Positions 52,157 through 60,961 of a stretch of 64,000 nucleotides of DNA are shown piece after piece (the stretch's first letter is position 1; each line of letters starts with the position of its first letter). The notes beneath the pieces were generated by a model that did not search any database, was not told the DNA's origin, and was given only the letters and a program-made list of their open reading frames with translations. The translations under genes were made by a program, and so were the position numbers. This stretch comes from Rivularia sp. PCC 7116 (lineage in GTDB: Bacteria > Cyanobacteriota > Cyanobacteriia > Cyanobacteriales > Nostocaceae): positions 2,232,001 to 2,296,000 of the forward strand of contig NC_019678.1 of the NCBI RefSeq assembly GCF_000316665.1, read 5' to 3'.

Positions 52157-52486
52157 ATGGCAGAACCAGTTTTAACCGAGATTTTTGGCGCTAATGCGAT
52201 TCAAGACGCTAATTCTTTGACTATTGATAAAAACGATTTAGTCGCCATTGGGTTAACTCCTAGCGCTACGAATACGGCGGAAAGTTTGCTCGCGGCAATT
52301 ATTGCGATCGCGCAGCAAACCCTAACCGCAGTTAGGCAAGATACGCACCCAGAGCAATCGGTAGTTATAGAGGATAGCTTAGAGTCCTTGGTTACGAGGG
52401 GAGACCAAGTTTACCGCCAATTAACCAAAACCATTAGTTTTGAGAAACCCGATAGTCAATCGGCATTCGATCCAGATGACTATTAA
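52157..52486 (+). CDS. Small phage-associated protein, N-terminal LFG-NA-type module
   Basis: The 109-residue protein begins with LTEIFGANAIQDANSLTIDK (about 5-24) and then TAESLLAAIIAIAQQTL. The next gene's product starts with a related module. I recall this N-terminal pattern from small proteins in cyanobacterial phage-like clusters. Its role is unknown; a shared docking module for assembly is possible. It heads the structural operon. Confidence 0.6.
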   Translation: MAEPVLTEIFGANAIQDANSLTIDKNDLVAIGLTPSATNTAESLLAAIIAIAQQTLTAVRQDTHPEQSVVIEDSLESLVTRGDQVYRQLTKTISFEKPDSQSAFDPDDY

Positions 52487-52805
52487 TTTAAGCTTGCAGC
52501 AGTTGTTTGGTGAAAATGCGGTTAGCGATGCAAATTATTTAATTATTAATAAAAATGATTTGAATTTATCTAGCGATGCTAACAATAACTCCGAACAACT
52601 TTTAGCTGCAATTATTAAGAGGGGTTTTGATAATTTTGAAGGATACATTACTACCGAAACTGGAGCGGTAATAACTGATGAGAAGAATAGACCTATCAGT
52701 TATAACAACTCTAATTTATATCACTCAAATATTGAATTATGGAGAAGACAGTTATTCAGTGATAGGTATCAGCATATTTTTGTTGTTGAGATGGATGAAT
52801 TGTAA
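52476..52805 (+). CDS. Second LFG-NA-module protein
   Basis: From ATG 52476 the product has 109 residues: LQQLFGENAVSDANYLIINK and EQLLAAIIKRGFDNFEGYI parallel the previous protein, after which the sequences differ (YNNSNLYHSNIELWRRQLF here). The start overlaps the previous gene by 11 bases, and the stop overlaps the next start (TAATG). The two are likely diverged duplicates that keep a common N-terminal module with separate C-terminal partners. Confidence 0.6.
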   Translation: MTINLSLQQLFGENAVSDANYLIINKNDLNLSSDANNNSEQLLAAIIKRGFDNFEGYITTETGAVITDEKNRPISYNNSNLYHSNIELWRRQLFSDRYQHIFVVEMDEL

Positions 52806-53833
52806 TGCAAATAGACAGCTTACCCTATAAAGAGAATTTAGATAAAGAAGACATTATTTTAGTGCAAGACATAATTACCAAAGCTTCCATGCATTCTAAA
52901 GCTGGTAATTTACAGGGGAATACTGGTGAGTGGTTGGTTACTAGCGAGAATTTGACTATTAGTAAAGGATTGTTGATTTGCGATACTGTTAATTCCGATA
53001 TAACTATTACCGTACCCGTCCCTAGTTCAAACAATTATTTGCAGGTTGTAAACCACGGTCAGAGAAATATTTATTTTGATTTTTCTGGAGCGAGTTTAGA
53101 CGGTCAATCGTTGACTAATACAATTATTTCTCTCACTCCTGAAAGTAAATTCGTAAGGTTAGCTTACGTTACCGGCATTGGCTGGATAGATATAGAATCA
53201 AAATTAAATAAAGCTTTTGTAGGTGGATATGTTCCGGGAGCTAAATTAATACTCAAAGGGCAATTAAATGATTTGAGCGGTAATAACAATCATGCGGTTC
53301 CTATTGGTAGTAATGCTCCGACTATTGCTACGGGTATTGATGGTAAAAGCGTGCTTCGTTGGGATGGCAGCGGTACCCAAGAATTAGAGGTACCTTATTT
53401 TTTAGCCGGTACAAATGGCGCGACTTTATATTGCGTATATACGGCTAACGATGAAGAAAATTACAATTTAGCTCGGACTAGAGGTATAGATGATTATTGG
53501 CGTTTTGTATATGGTGAAGGGTATATCGGTACTTTTTTAAGCTACCGCCTGTCTGGATATCCTCCCAATATGCCTAGCAACGGTCATCATTTGGTTAGTA
53601 TTCATGCCGATGCTAGCAGCTACGAATTACTTTTGAATAATGCTTCTGAGGGGGTGAGAAGCGATTCTTACGATTCGGGCGATAGATTTATAATATCTCC
53701 CAACGATAAAACTTTTAAGGGTGATATTGCTCTGATGATTTGCTACCCATTTTATATTGATAAAACTAGTACGGAACATAGCACCAACGTTTCTGTTATT
53801 AGCGACGAATTTCCATCCTTAATCTTGACATGA
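52805..53833 (+). CDS. Fibre-like protein with a lectin (concanavalin-fold) domain
   Basis: The 342-residue protein has a beta-rich N-terminal part (about 1-130) and then a region with LKGQLNDLSGNNNHAVPIGS, VLRWDGSGTQELEVPYFLAG, and WRFVYGEGYIGTFLSYRL. This pattern (GNNNHA... then strands) is that of LamG/concanavalin A-like carbohydrate-binding domains in phage fibres and secreted proteins. It may contact the host surface. It overlaps both neighbours by four bases or fewer. Confidence 0.62.
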   Translation: MQIDSLPYKENLDKEDIILVQDIITKASMHSKAGNLQGNTGEWLVTSENLTISKGLLICDTVNSDITITVPVPSSNNYLQVVNHGQRNIYFDFSGASLDGQSLTNTIISLTPESKFVRLAYVTGIGWIDIESKLNKAFVGGYVPGAKLILKGQLNDLSGNNNHAVPIGSNAPTIATGIDGKSVLRWDGSGTQELEVPYFLAGTNGATLYCVYTANDEENYNLARTRGIDDYWRFVYGEGYIGTFLSYRLSGYPPNMPSNGHHLVSIHADASSYELLLNNASEGVRSDSYDSGDRFIISPNDKTFKGDIALMICYPFYIDKTSTEHSTNVSVISDEFPSLILT

Positions 53834-54483
53834 CTTTTAAATGTAGCGGTGAATTGCATTGCGAAAATAGTGCAGAAGCCAAACTAACAATATATTTTGA
53901 AGAGAAGAAGCAAGATGAATTTAAGGTCAAACAGCTACCGATATGTGTAGAAGAAAATCAAGTAAATACATCAATAGATATAAAGGTTTTTAGGTTTTGG
54001 AGCGAAGAGTTTGACCACGATAGTAATGAAATAAATATTATTTTTGAACATTACGCCTGCGGCTATAATGCTACCTACGATTCATCTAATGAATTAGCAA
54101 ATAATGGGGCATATTTAATAGTCGATGAAGAAATTCAAAACGATGCAAGCTATTATTATTGGAGCGGTTTTGACGAGGGAAGAAACAAAACTTACTACAG
54201 GTATTTAGAGGAAGTAGATAAAATTCCCGAAACATCTGAAGGTAGCCTAACTGTTAATGATAAAAACTGCATTTTAGAAGGATGCGAGATAATTGTTTAC
54301 GATAAAGACGGAAAGCAATTATATCAAAATACGGGCAAATCTCCTTGCAATGTGGAAATAGCTTGTGATGATGATTGTCCCAAAGGTTATTTAAAATGCG
54401 AGTCAAATAAATATCCCGGTTACTGCTGTTTACCTTGCAAAGATACGGCGAGTAAAATTAGGGATTTAGGTAATAAATTATGA
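53830..54483 (+). CDS. Unknown Cys-rich structural candidate
   Basis: The 217-residue acidic protein shows beta character in its first two-thirds and ends in a Cys-rich segment (CNVEIACDDDCPKGYLKCES and PGYCCLPCKD). These cysteines could crosslink or bind metal outside the cell. No family is recognised. It overlaps its neighbours by four bases (ATGA on both sides) in the structural operon. Confidence 0.55.
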   Translation: MTFKCSGELHCENSAEAKLTIYFEEKKQDEFKVKQLPICVEENQVNTSIDIKVFRFWSEEFDHDSNEINIIFEHYACGYNATYDSSNELANNGAYLIVDEEIQNDASYYYWSGFDEGRNKTYYRYLEEVDKIPETSEGSLTVNDKNCILEGCEIIVYDKDGKQLYQNTGKSPCNVEIACDDDCPKGYLKCESNKYPGYCCLPCKDTASKIRDLGNKL

Positions 54484-54866
54484 GCGAATGCAGCGATATT
54501 ACTAAAGCCTTAGAGGAACTATCTAAAAAAATAGATAACTACCAAAAAACAGTAGAAGCTAGGTTTGCAATTTTAAAGAATGACATTTCTAAGTTAGACG
54601 GTAGAGTTACCGCTGTAGAATCATCAGTTAAAACAGTTAACGTTAGGTTGAGTTCTTTAGAATTATATATTTCTTTTCTCCTAAAAAGCGGTGGAGGTAA
54701 AAACATTCGAGAGAGAACCAACAACGAAGATATACAAAGACAGTTGCGCTTATTAAAGCGTCAGATGTTAGCAGTTGAAAAATATATAAATGCCTTAGAT
54801 ATTGCAGGTAAACAAATAAATGGAGTTCTTAGAAACTTCACTAAAATATTTTCTATTTTTAAATAA
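54480..54866 (+). CDS. Coiled-coil protein
   Basis: The 128-residue protein is almost fully helical, with heptad pattern ELSKKIDNYQKTVEARFAIL and RVTAVESSVKTVNVRLSSLE. Such trimer-forming helices are common in phage fibre shafts. It is adjacent, without a gap, to the collagen-like protein gene, and the two probably assemble together. Confidence 0.58.
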   Translation: MSECSDITKALEELSKKIDNYQKTVEARFAILKNDISKLDGRVTAVESSVKTVNVRLSSLELYISFLLKSGGGKNIRERTNNEDIQRQLRLLKRQMLAVEKYINALDIAGKQINGVLRNFTKIFSIFK

Positions 54867-56978
54867 ATGCCTATACCCTCCACGCCATCTTATACCCAGA
54901 TGCCCAATAACTTTAAGGAGTTATTGAATATTCAAAAAAACTATTTTAGAAAGTTTAGCGATGGTTTAACTAACATTACCAAAATTACAAAATTAACTAG
55001 TAAAAGAGTACAGCAAGTTAGTAAAACAGCCAAAGAAGTTTCTAAAGCGGCTAAAGAAGCTAAAAAAATAACCGATTTCCTCAAGAAAGGTAAATTTAAA
55101 AGTGTTAACCCTAAACTTGGTAATGCTATTGGTTTTGCGCTTAACTTAGCGAGTATCGGCTTAAGTTTGATGACCATTAACCAAGTAGGTAAATTACAAG
55201 CTACTCAAATAAAAATCGATGATATCCAAAGTAAGGACTTAGGCGATGCGTTTAGTAGAGCGGTTAATAATACTTCTAAATTAAGAAAAATAGAAAAAGA
55301 ATTATTAGATTTTATCAAGCAGTATAAAGATGATAAAGATAGATTCTTTGCTGAAACTGGAGGATTGCAATCGGATGTAACAAGGAATCGAGAGTTATCA
55401 AAAACTGCCAAACAGCAAGCGAACGATGCGCTTTATGAAACTAGAGCCGGACGTACCAAAGTTGAAGCCAAAATTACTCAAGTCAACGATTATCTTAATG
55501 GGTTAAGAAACGATGTTATTTCTCAAAACATTGAATTGGCGACTAGAGCCAATCAAGCGTATCAAGTGGGGAATGATGCGCTCTACGAGGTAAGACAAGG
55601 AAGAAATATTTTAGAAGGTAAAATATCTAATTTAAGAGCAAGAATTGCGTCGATTGACCCGACAGTAAATTTAAATAACCTTGCGACGCGACTTAGAGAA
55701 ACTAACGCTACGGTAACGCGAGTTTTAGAGCGAGCCAATTCAGCAGATAGAAAAGCCGATAAAGCTTTACAGACCAAAGTGCAACCGGGGCCGCGTGGTC
55801 TGGACGGGAAACCGGGACGTGATGGTAGACCGGGTAGAGACGGATTGCAAGGGCCTCGTGGGTTAACCGGCCCAGCGGGGGCACCGGGTAGAAATGGCAT
55901 TAACGGAAAACCGGGAAGGGACGGTAAGGACGGTAAAGACGTGGATCAAAATCAATATAACGAGCTGCTAAAAAGAATTACTTTAATCCCTCCACTAATC
56001 GCTAAAGTTCCCGACAACACTATCAAGCAGATGCCTAAGCCACTAACCGGGCCGCAGGTTGAAGCAGCTACGGGTAAGGCGATGTGTAGAAGTACCGCAC
56101 CCGGTGGTTGTATGAATCGTTCGCTTGGGAATACCGCCGATAGAATCAACCGCAATACTAACGGTTGGGGAAGAAATATACTCGATAAGTTGAACGCCGG
56201 TGCTAACGCTATTCAGTTGGGTCTACTGCAACGCATCGATAAAAAACTTGGGCCACAGTTACCCGGTGGAATGTCAAAGTTTTTAAATACGTTTAAAGAA
56301 AAGTTTGATAAGTTCGCTGAGTGGATTAAGTTAGACCGAATCTTGCTTACTCTAACTTGGGTAAATACATTGCATAACGCTTACATGTTAAGCAGTTCGC
56401 TAACAGATACCTTGTTTAATGCGGTTGATAATATTATTGGTATTTTTGTCAAAGATATAAATGGTAAACCTATCGATACTAGAGGATTTTTTGGCAAGCA
56501 AATTGATAGTTTTGCGGCAAGTTTATTTGGCGTTCAGTCGTGGAAAGATTTTAAAACCACATGGAAACAATACAACAGAATCTATCAAGCTACAGCAAAT
56601 ATGTTAAATAGAATTACTAGTATGTTTAATTCGGTATTTAATATATTTAATGTTATTGGTAATAGAATCAGTAGAATCGGAAACGCTCTAAGATGGTTTG
56701 GCGTAATAGCTGACAATGCATTTGGATCTATGAATGAAAGTAATAATTTTGGTAATCCAATCATTGATAGATTAACTAATTTAGAAGAGGCCGCAGAATC
56801 GATAGAACAAGTTAGTGGAGATATTTTAAATATCAAGGAAAATGCTGCCGAGCTTAAAAAAGATAAAGAAAATATCAAGAAGGAGATTAAGAAATTAGAG
56901 GAGATTGAAAAGAAAAAAGAAGAGAAAGAACGTAGTAGTTTGAAAATACCAGAAGTTAGAAGTACGGACGTAGCATGA
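54867..56978 (+). CDS. Large helical protein with a central collagen-like region
   Basis: The 703-residue protein has long helices (about 20-305, with SKTAKEVSKAAKEAKKIT and a hydrophobic stretch near 88-110), then about sixteen uninterrupted Gly-x-y triplets (GPRGLDGKPGRDGRPGRDG, about 310-357). A third part contains membrane-like segments (LLTLTWVNTLHNAYMLSS near 490), and a Lys/Glu-rich coiled coil ends the protein. It could be a fibre, tape-measure or host-contact protein. No exact counterpart is known to me. It starts directly at the previous stop (TAAATG). Confidence 0.65.
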   Translation: MPIPSTPSYTQMPNNFKELLNIQKNYFRKFSDGLTNITKITKLTSKRVQQVSKTAKEVSKAAKEAKKITDFLKKGKFKSVNPKLGNAIGFALNLASIGLSLMTINQVGKLQATQIKIDDIQSKDLGDAFSRAVNNTSKLRKIEKELLDFIKQYKDDKDRFFAETGGLQSDVTRNRELSKTAKQQANDALYETRAGRTKVEAKITQVNDYLNGLRNDVISQNIELATRANQAYQVGNDALYEVRQGRNILEGKISNLRARIASIDPTVNLNNLATRLRETNATVTRVLERANSADRKADKALQTKVQPGPRGLDGKPGRDGRPGRDGLQGPRGLTGPAGAPGRNGINGKPGRDGKDGKDVDQNQYNELLKRITLIPPLIAKVPDNTIKQMPKPLTGPQVEAATGKAMCRSTAPGGCMNRSLGNTADRINRNTNGWGRNILDKLNAGANAIQLGLLQRIDKKLGPQLPGGMSKFLNTFKEKFDKFAEWIKLDRILLTLTWVNTLHNAYMLSSSLTDTLFNAVDNIIGIFVKDINGKPIDTRGFFGKQIDSFAASLFGVQSWKDFKTTWKQYNRIYQATANMLNRITSMFNSVFNIFNVIGNRISRIGNALRWFGVIADNAFGSMNESNNFGNPIIDRLTNLEEAAESIEQVSGDILNIKENAAELKKDKENIKKEIKKLEEIEKKKEEKERSSLKIPEVRSTDVA

Positions 56979-57598
56979 GTAAATATGCATTTTCTAAATT
57001 ACAAAAATTAATAAGGAGATACCACAATCTTCAGATAAAAAGGGAGATAGCTAAAAAAGATATAAAAAATACTAAAAAGAATATCTACCAGGAATTGTTA
57101 ATTGAAAGCAATGATACTGCTCAATCGATGATTTTAAAAATACTATTTCTGTGGATATCTACCGGTAATTTAGATAAATTTATTTCTTCTACACTACCTT
57201 CTGGTTGGGCTATAAAACCGGGAGATTTCTTACCTCAACTTGTTGTAGTTTATCGGATAAGAGGTAAAACCAGGACGGGTAATTATGAATTAACTATTCC
57301 TCACTATAAGGGTAGTAGATATCCAGTTTTACCGTTTTATAAAAAAGGCTCTCACAAACTAACTTTGGTTTTAAAAGATGGGTCTAAGTTGATTATCAAT
57401 GCTGCAACCGAGTCTGAGGGTAGAAGAGTGATATCTCAATACAGCAAATATGTTGACTCGAAGTTTTTAACGAACGACATCAGGCACACCGAAAACCAGT
57501 TGATCAAAGTTAACGATATGATACCCGTGCGTGCTGACTACTATCCAAGCGGACAAAATAACTCAAATCCGCTTTGGAGATTTTATCCTACAAATTAG
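56975..57598 (+). CDS. Unknown basic protein
   Basis: The 207-residue protein is rich in Lys and Arg. It has a helical start (LQKLIRRYHNLQIKREIAKK), a strand-rich middle (GKTRTGNYELTIPHYKGSRY near 96), and IINAATESEGRRVISQYSKY near 138. It overlaps the preceding gene by four bases. Function is unknown; DNA or polysaccharide binding would fit the charge. It ends with PLWRFYPTN. Confidence 0.52.
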   Translation: MSKYAFSKLQKLIRRYHNLQIKREIAKKDIKNTKKNIYQELLIESNDTAQSMILKILFLWISTGNLDKFISSTLPSGWAIKPGDFLPQLVVVYRIRGKTRTGNYELTIPHYKGSRYPVLPFYKKGSHKLTLVLKDGSKLIINAATESEGRRVISQYSKYVDSKFLTNDIRHTENQLIKVNDMIPVRADYYPSGQNNSNPLWRFYPTN

Positions 57599-57724
57599 TA
57601 GTGCGCGGGTGTTCAATGCCCGCGCATCAATACAAGGGTTTTCTAGGTATTTCCTCTCAAGACTTATTAATTTTGAATTGATTATGTTTTATATACACAC
57701 CAACATTTCAAGAAGTAAACAAAG

Positions 57725-57973
57725 ATGCCTGCACCATTTGCACAAACCGATTTAAATTCTGACAACCAGCCCGCTGCTTTGTTGGAGCTAGCTTTTCAGC
57801 TTCAAGCGTCCGAGTTGACAGTTCCCGAAGAAACTAGACCTAACAACTTAACTATTGCTATTGATGGAGAAGAAGGAACCGCTACAGTTACAGCTACCTT
57901 GCCTGTAGAATTTTCCCTCGATGCAAGCGGAAAGCCTATCGTAACTGCTACAGACTACATCCCAGTAGTTTAA
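57725..57973 (+). CDS. Small unknown acidic protein
   Basis: The 82-residue protein has a beta-rich second half (LTIAIDGEEGTATVTATLPV). Its ATG at 57725 follows AAACAAAG. A 126-base gap before it contains the dyad GCGCGGG...CCCGCGC (57602-57626), a terminator-like hairpin, so a new transcript may begin here. Small acidic proteins at this position in phages are often head or decoration proteins, but that is only an analogy. Confidence 0.52.
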   Translation: MPAPFAQTDLNSDNQPAALLELAFQLQASELTVPEETRPNNLTIAIDGEEGTATVTATLPVEFSLDASGKPIVTATDYIPVV

Positions 57974-58003
57974 TTAGCAATCGTATGATAAGGAGGTTAT
58001 AAA

Positions 58004-58369
58004 ATGGCTGAATTAGGGCCAAGAGTAACAGTTGCCGTTGGCAAGGATTCTACGGGGAAAGCTATATATTCCTACATGCTAAAAAAGCACGCTGACTTTT
58101 TTAAGTTTCCAGGCGTGCAGAATAAAATCGTTACTAGAAAAAACAAAAAAGGAAAGCCAGTGGCAATCCGTGGGGCCATTGGACAAGGTCATATAAAAGT
58201 ACCTACAGGCAAAAAATCCAAAAAGGGAGCCAAGAGGTATTATCAAATGCCTATGCCAGCAGGTATGACAATTGCAAAAATAGGTGAATTTTTAAAAACT
58301 GCATCCAAAAACAAACCCGACTCTTTTGTCACTGAGGATGGAGTTACCTATCCCATCAATACTAAATAA
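58004..58369 (+). CDS. Small basic protein, structural candidate
   Basis: The 121-residue basic protein has GPRVTVAVGKDSTGKAIYSY at the start and Lys-rich stretches (VTRKNKKGKPVAIRG, GKKSKKGAKRYYQM). AAGGAGG precedes the ATG by 8 bases, the strongest ribosome binding site in the region, which suggests high expression as expected for a virion or DNA-coating protein. The next gene overlaps by one base (TAATG). Confidence 0.55.
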   Translation: MAELGPRVTVAVGKDSTGKAIYSYMLKKHADFFKFPGVQNKIVTRKNKKGKPVAIRGAIGQGHIKVPTGKKSKKGAKRYYQMPMPAGMTIAKIGEFLKTASKNKPDSFVTEDGVTYPINTK

Positions 58370-58848
58370 TGGCACGGCTTAAACTAAGTCCTAGAAACTG
58401 GGCGCTCGTGAAAAACCGAACGCTCAGCGCTAGACGATTTCCCGGTACGCCTACAAAGTTTCAGCCTATAGACCCCATAACGTTTAAAGTTAATACTCCT
58501 GTTTGCGTAGCGCTGATTGAAAGTAGATCGGCTAAGTATAATTGGTGGTCGGCTGGTTTTGCACAAGCATTCTTCTACAGTGGTGCTTTTGTAAACCGCC
58601 AGCTAACGGGTTTTAAGAACTGGCATATTGGGTTATCTCGTCCGGTTCTACTGGATTTTCGGGAATATGAAGCCGTTCAATACGGGTTAGAGTTTACGTT
58701 TAGGCCGTGGCACAGAGACATTAGGCTGCAAGTCTGGAAGTATCAAAGCGATTTAACAGATGCTACAAACATAGACTTACAGCGAATACTTGCAGATATA
58801 GCAAGAGTTGAAAAGAAAATTGATGATATTTCTGAATACGGGCGTTAA
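58369..58848 (+). CDS. Unknown protein, phage structural candidate
   Basis: The 159-residue protein is beta-rich with many aromatics (YNWWSAGFAQAFFYSGAFV near 65, WHIGLSRPVLLDFREYEAVQ) and ends in a helix (RILADIARVEKKIDDISEYG). The alternating strands in an approximately 130-residue body fit a single jelly-roll or tail-type beta sandwich, a guess from composition only. The following gene's product has related length blocks and aromatic strands. Confidence 0.5.
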   Translation: MARLKLSPRNWALVKNRTLSARRFPGTPTKFQPIDPITFKVNTPVCVALIESRSAKYNWWSAGFAQAFFYSGAFVNRQLTGFKNWHIGLSRPVLLDFREYEAVQYGLEFTFRPWHRDIRLQVWKYQSDLTDATNIDLQRILADIARVEKKIDDISEYGR

Positions 58849-58850
58849 AA

Positions 58851-59567
58851 ATGCCTTGGGAAAAGTTAGGAATCTTTTTTATAAAACCCGGATGGACTTT
58901 AACTAAACCAGTTGAAGCGGAACTTTTTAGAATTAAGCACTTAAAGATTTATCAGGCAGATAAGTATTATTTAAAAGCTGCAATTGCTCAAGCTTTTAAG
59001 GTTGGTTTTGACCTAACCACTTTTAATACTAGACGTTTTTCCTACCGAACCGAACCCGAAACGTTTGAATTTTACTTTCCTCCCGGATTAGGCGAGCATA
59101 GTTTAGCCTTCAAAAGATTGGATGATTCTCCCGTTAGTTGGAGGATTGAAGCCGAATATTTTTATAGTGAAAATCCTTTAGAGGATTATCAAAACTATAT
59201 AAATAATCGCTTCGGTCAACCTGCTTTAAATCAATTCAATCAAGATATGTCAGCACTTTATCCACGTTTATTCAGCGGTTCTACTACTCCTAATAGTGGC
59301 GGAGTCTCGTTAAAAGCTGGTGAACCTAAGAAAGTTCTTAACGAAAATCTAGGTCGAACAGAATTTAATATTAGAAGTAAAGGACATCCCGTAATACTTG
59401 CAACTGGTTTTGACGAGGCTGGTAAACCTTTGGTTGTTCTTGAAGAAATGCCGCCAAACTACAGCTACAATCATTCAGCCACTACTGCTGGATTGTATAA
59501 GGGTGAAGTTTGGGCTATTGCTGAACAGGATACTAGCGTTAGTTTCACCGAATACATAGCACAGTAA
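58851..59567 (+). CDS. Unknown protein, phage structural candidate
   Basis: The 238-residue protein has PGWTLTKPVEAELFRIKHLK near 14, YRTEPETFEFYFPPGLGEHS near 65, a possible second domain from about 145, and GKPLVVLEEMPPNYSYNHSA near 189. It starts 2 bases after the previous stop. The length and beta pattern are compatible with a capsid or baseplate-type protein; I cannot name a family. A hairpin AGTCCGG/CCGGACT (59576-59597) follows. Confidence 0.5.
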   Translation: MPWEKLGIFFIKPGWTLTKPVEAELFRIKHLKIYQADKYYLKAAIAQAFKVGFDLTTFNTRRFSYRTEPETFEFYFPPGLGEHSLAFKRLDDSPVSWRIEAEYFYSENPLEDYQNYINNRFGQPALNQFNQDMSALYPRLFSGSTTPNSGGVSLKAGEPKKVLNENLGRTEFNIRSKGHPVILATGFDEAGKPLVVLEEMPPNYSYNHSATTAGLYKGEVWAIAEQDTSVSFTEYIAQ

Positions 59568-59609
59568 TAAATAAAAGTCCGGATACCATTCCGGACTAAA
59601 TTATTCACA

Positions 59610-59888
59610 ATGAGAGATTTTAATATTAGCGATTTAATTGCAATTGGCAGTTTAGTCATAACAGCTATTAGTGGCATAATCGCGGCTGCTTTTTGGTATG
59701 CCAATACTGAAAAGCGTAAATATGGATTAGAACGCGATTTTGCACATTTAAAAAATAATTATGCTCAAATCCAGCAATCTTTGAATCAAGTTTTAACTGA
59801 ACTCGACCACCGTTTTGACGTTGCGGAGCGAGACATTCTAGAAATTAAATCTGTTTTGAATAATTTAAAAAAAGAAGGTTCTAAGTAG
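59610..59888 (+). CDS. Holin-like single-span protein with a coiled coil
   Basis: The 92-residue protein has a hydrophobic N-terminal helix (LIAIGSLVITAISGIIAAAF, about 8-27) and a polar heptad tail (NNYAQIQQSLNQVLTELDHR). This single-TM plus coiled-coil layout resembles phage small membrane proteins next to endolysins. It stands two genes before the amidase gene. The lysis role is inferred from position. Confidence 0.55.
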   Translation: MRDFNISDLIAIGSLVITAISGIIAAAFWYANTEKRKYGLERDFAHLKNNYAQIQQSLNQVLTELDHRFDVAERDILEIKSVLNNLKKEGSK

Positions 59889-60055
59889 TGTTTAAAAAAC
59901 TTGAGAATTTTAGCGTCCGAAGTTTAGTAATACTTTGCTTTGTCATTTCAGGCTGTGGATTAGCGGCGATTGATGCAAGTTTTCGTCCTGTCTTTGGTGA
60001 CTTTGTAAAGATGGCGATTACAGGCTACTTTGCACAGTTAAAGCCACACTCATAG
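59888..60055 (+). CDS. Very small membrane or lipoprotein-like product (lysis region)
   Basis: A 55-codon frame starts at GTG 59888, overlapping the preceding TAG (TAGTG). It has a basic start, a hydrophobic segment ending LCFVISGCGLAAIDASF (a possible lipobox or TM), then VKMAITGYFAQLKPHS. The overlap and the lysis-region position (before amidase) support it as a holin/spanin-type gene despite its size. Confidence 0.55.
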   Translation: MFKKLENFSVRSLVILCFVISGCGLAAIDASFRPVFGDFVKMAITGYFAQLKPHS

Positions 60056-60250
60056 CCAGTGATTTAACACGATAAAAATAGCATTCAATTCAATTGCAAC
60101 AATTATCAAACAAATAATTCTTCCTCTTGGATACCCAAAAGCATAGTCGTAGTTCTCAAGTATCAGGATTAAGGTATCCCAAGTAAGCGTTGCACATTGT
60201 TTTAGCTGTTTTCCTGTTTCTTCCAACCAGCGAGATATACTCTCAACCAT
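60050..60250 (-). CDS. Possible small minus-strand membrane protein
   Basis: The 66-residue frame from ATG 60250 has an amphipathic start (ESISRWLEETGKQLKQCATL) and a hydrophobic end (IICLIIVAIELNAIFIVLNHW). It overlaps the 3' end of the small plus-strand gene by a few bases. It would be antisense to the lysis operon, which makes it uncertain, but the composition is protein-like. Confidence 0.35.
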   Translation of the reverse strand: MVESISRWLEETGKQLKQCATLTWDTLILILENYDYAFGYPRGRIICLIIVAIELNAIFIVLNHWL

Positions 60251-60284
60251 TTAACAAACCAATTCATCAAACAAAGAATAACTC

Positions 60285-60788
60285 ATGAAGATTGCAATTG
60301 ACCTCGGGCATAACGTCCGGTGTGACGGTGGCGCTGTGGGCATCAAGCGCGAGAATGATTTAATTATGGCTGTCGGTGAAAACGTAATTTACCGATTGCG
60401 TAAATCCGGACATCAAGTTGTCGAATGTAAACCCACTTGGGCCTCATCCGTATATGATTCCCTTAACCGTCGAGTGCAAACCGCTAACAGTTTTAGAGCA
60501 GATGTCTTTGCTAGTATTCATTTTAATGCTTTTAACGGTCAGGCTTATGGTACTGAGGTTTACGCAATCAGTACCAAAGGAAAGGCAATAGCTAGAAAAG
60601 TAGTTAACAATATTTCTGCACTTGGGTACTACAATCGTGGCGTTAAACATAAAGCATTTCACGTACTCAGATACACCTCAATGCCAGCAATTCTTGTGGA
60701 GTGCTGTTTCTGCGACAGTTGGCGCGATATGAACCTGTTTGATGCTGATAAGATGGCCCAAGCTATTTTAAGGGGCTTGTTACAATAG
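60285..60788 (+). CDS. N-acetylmuramoyl-L-alanine amidase (Amidase_3), phage-type endolysin
   Basis: The 167-residue enzyme is a bare amidase domain. Zinc ligands are His9 (IAIDLGHNVRCD), Glu23 (KRENDLIMAV), and His79 (FASIHFNAFNG); the catalytic Glu139 is in PAILVECCFCD. It cleaves the bond between murein sugar and peptide. With no signal peptide, it needs a holin, fitting the small membrane proteins just before it. A terminator at 60809-60840 ends this rightward operon. Confidence 0.9.
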   Translation: MKIAIDLGHNVRCDGGAVGIKRENDLIMAVGENVIYRLRKSGHQVVECKPTWASSVYDSLNRRVQTANSFRADVFASIHFNAFNGQAYGTEVYAISTKGKAIARKVVNNISALGYYNRGVKHKAFHVLRYTSMPAILVECCFCDSWRDMNLFDADKMAQAILRGLLQ

Positions 60789-60808
60789 GCTTTTCATTTT
60801 CAACTACT

Positions 60809-60840
60809 AAGCGAATTTGGCTAGGAATTCGCTTTTCTTT
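60809..60840 (+). terminator. Terminator of the lysis operon
   Basis: AAGCGAATT (60809-60817) and AATTCGCTT (60826-60834) form a perfect 9-bp stem, followed by TTCTTT. It lies 20 bases beyond the amidase stop. Confidence 0.8.
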
Positions 60841-60857
60841 AAACTATCCATAAATGT

Positions 60858-60887
60858 ATAACCCCTAACTAAGTTGCTAGGGGTTAT
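60858..60887. repeat. 10-bp inverted repeat between the convergent operons
   Basis: ATAACCCCTA (60858-60867) and TAGGGGTTAT (60878-60887) pair perfectly around a ten-base loop. With the terminators on both sides it forms a block of three hairpins between the rightward and leftward genes. Confidence 0.75.
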
Positions 60888-60921
60888 GCTACTAATGATT
60901 ACTTGGCTGTACGCTTAGCTT

Positions 60922-60961
60922 GCGATTACCTTAAGGGTGGTAATCGCCTTTTTATTTTTTT
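60922..60961 (+). terminator. Strong terminator facing the leftward genes
   Basis: GCGATTACC (60922-60930) and GGTAATCGC (60939-60947) are followed by CTTTTTATTTTTTT. It stops rightward transcription. It also contains the last codons of the 50-residue minus-strand gene (stop at 60926). Confidence 0.8.

Noticed and set aside
57531-57755. 74-residue frame overlapping the end of the 207-residue gene and the start of the 82-residue gene
   Set aside because: Crosses the GC-rich hairpin and has no initiation site; the flanking frames are better supported.
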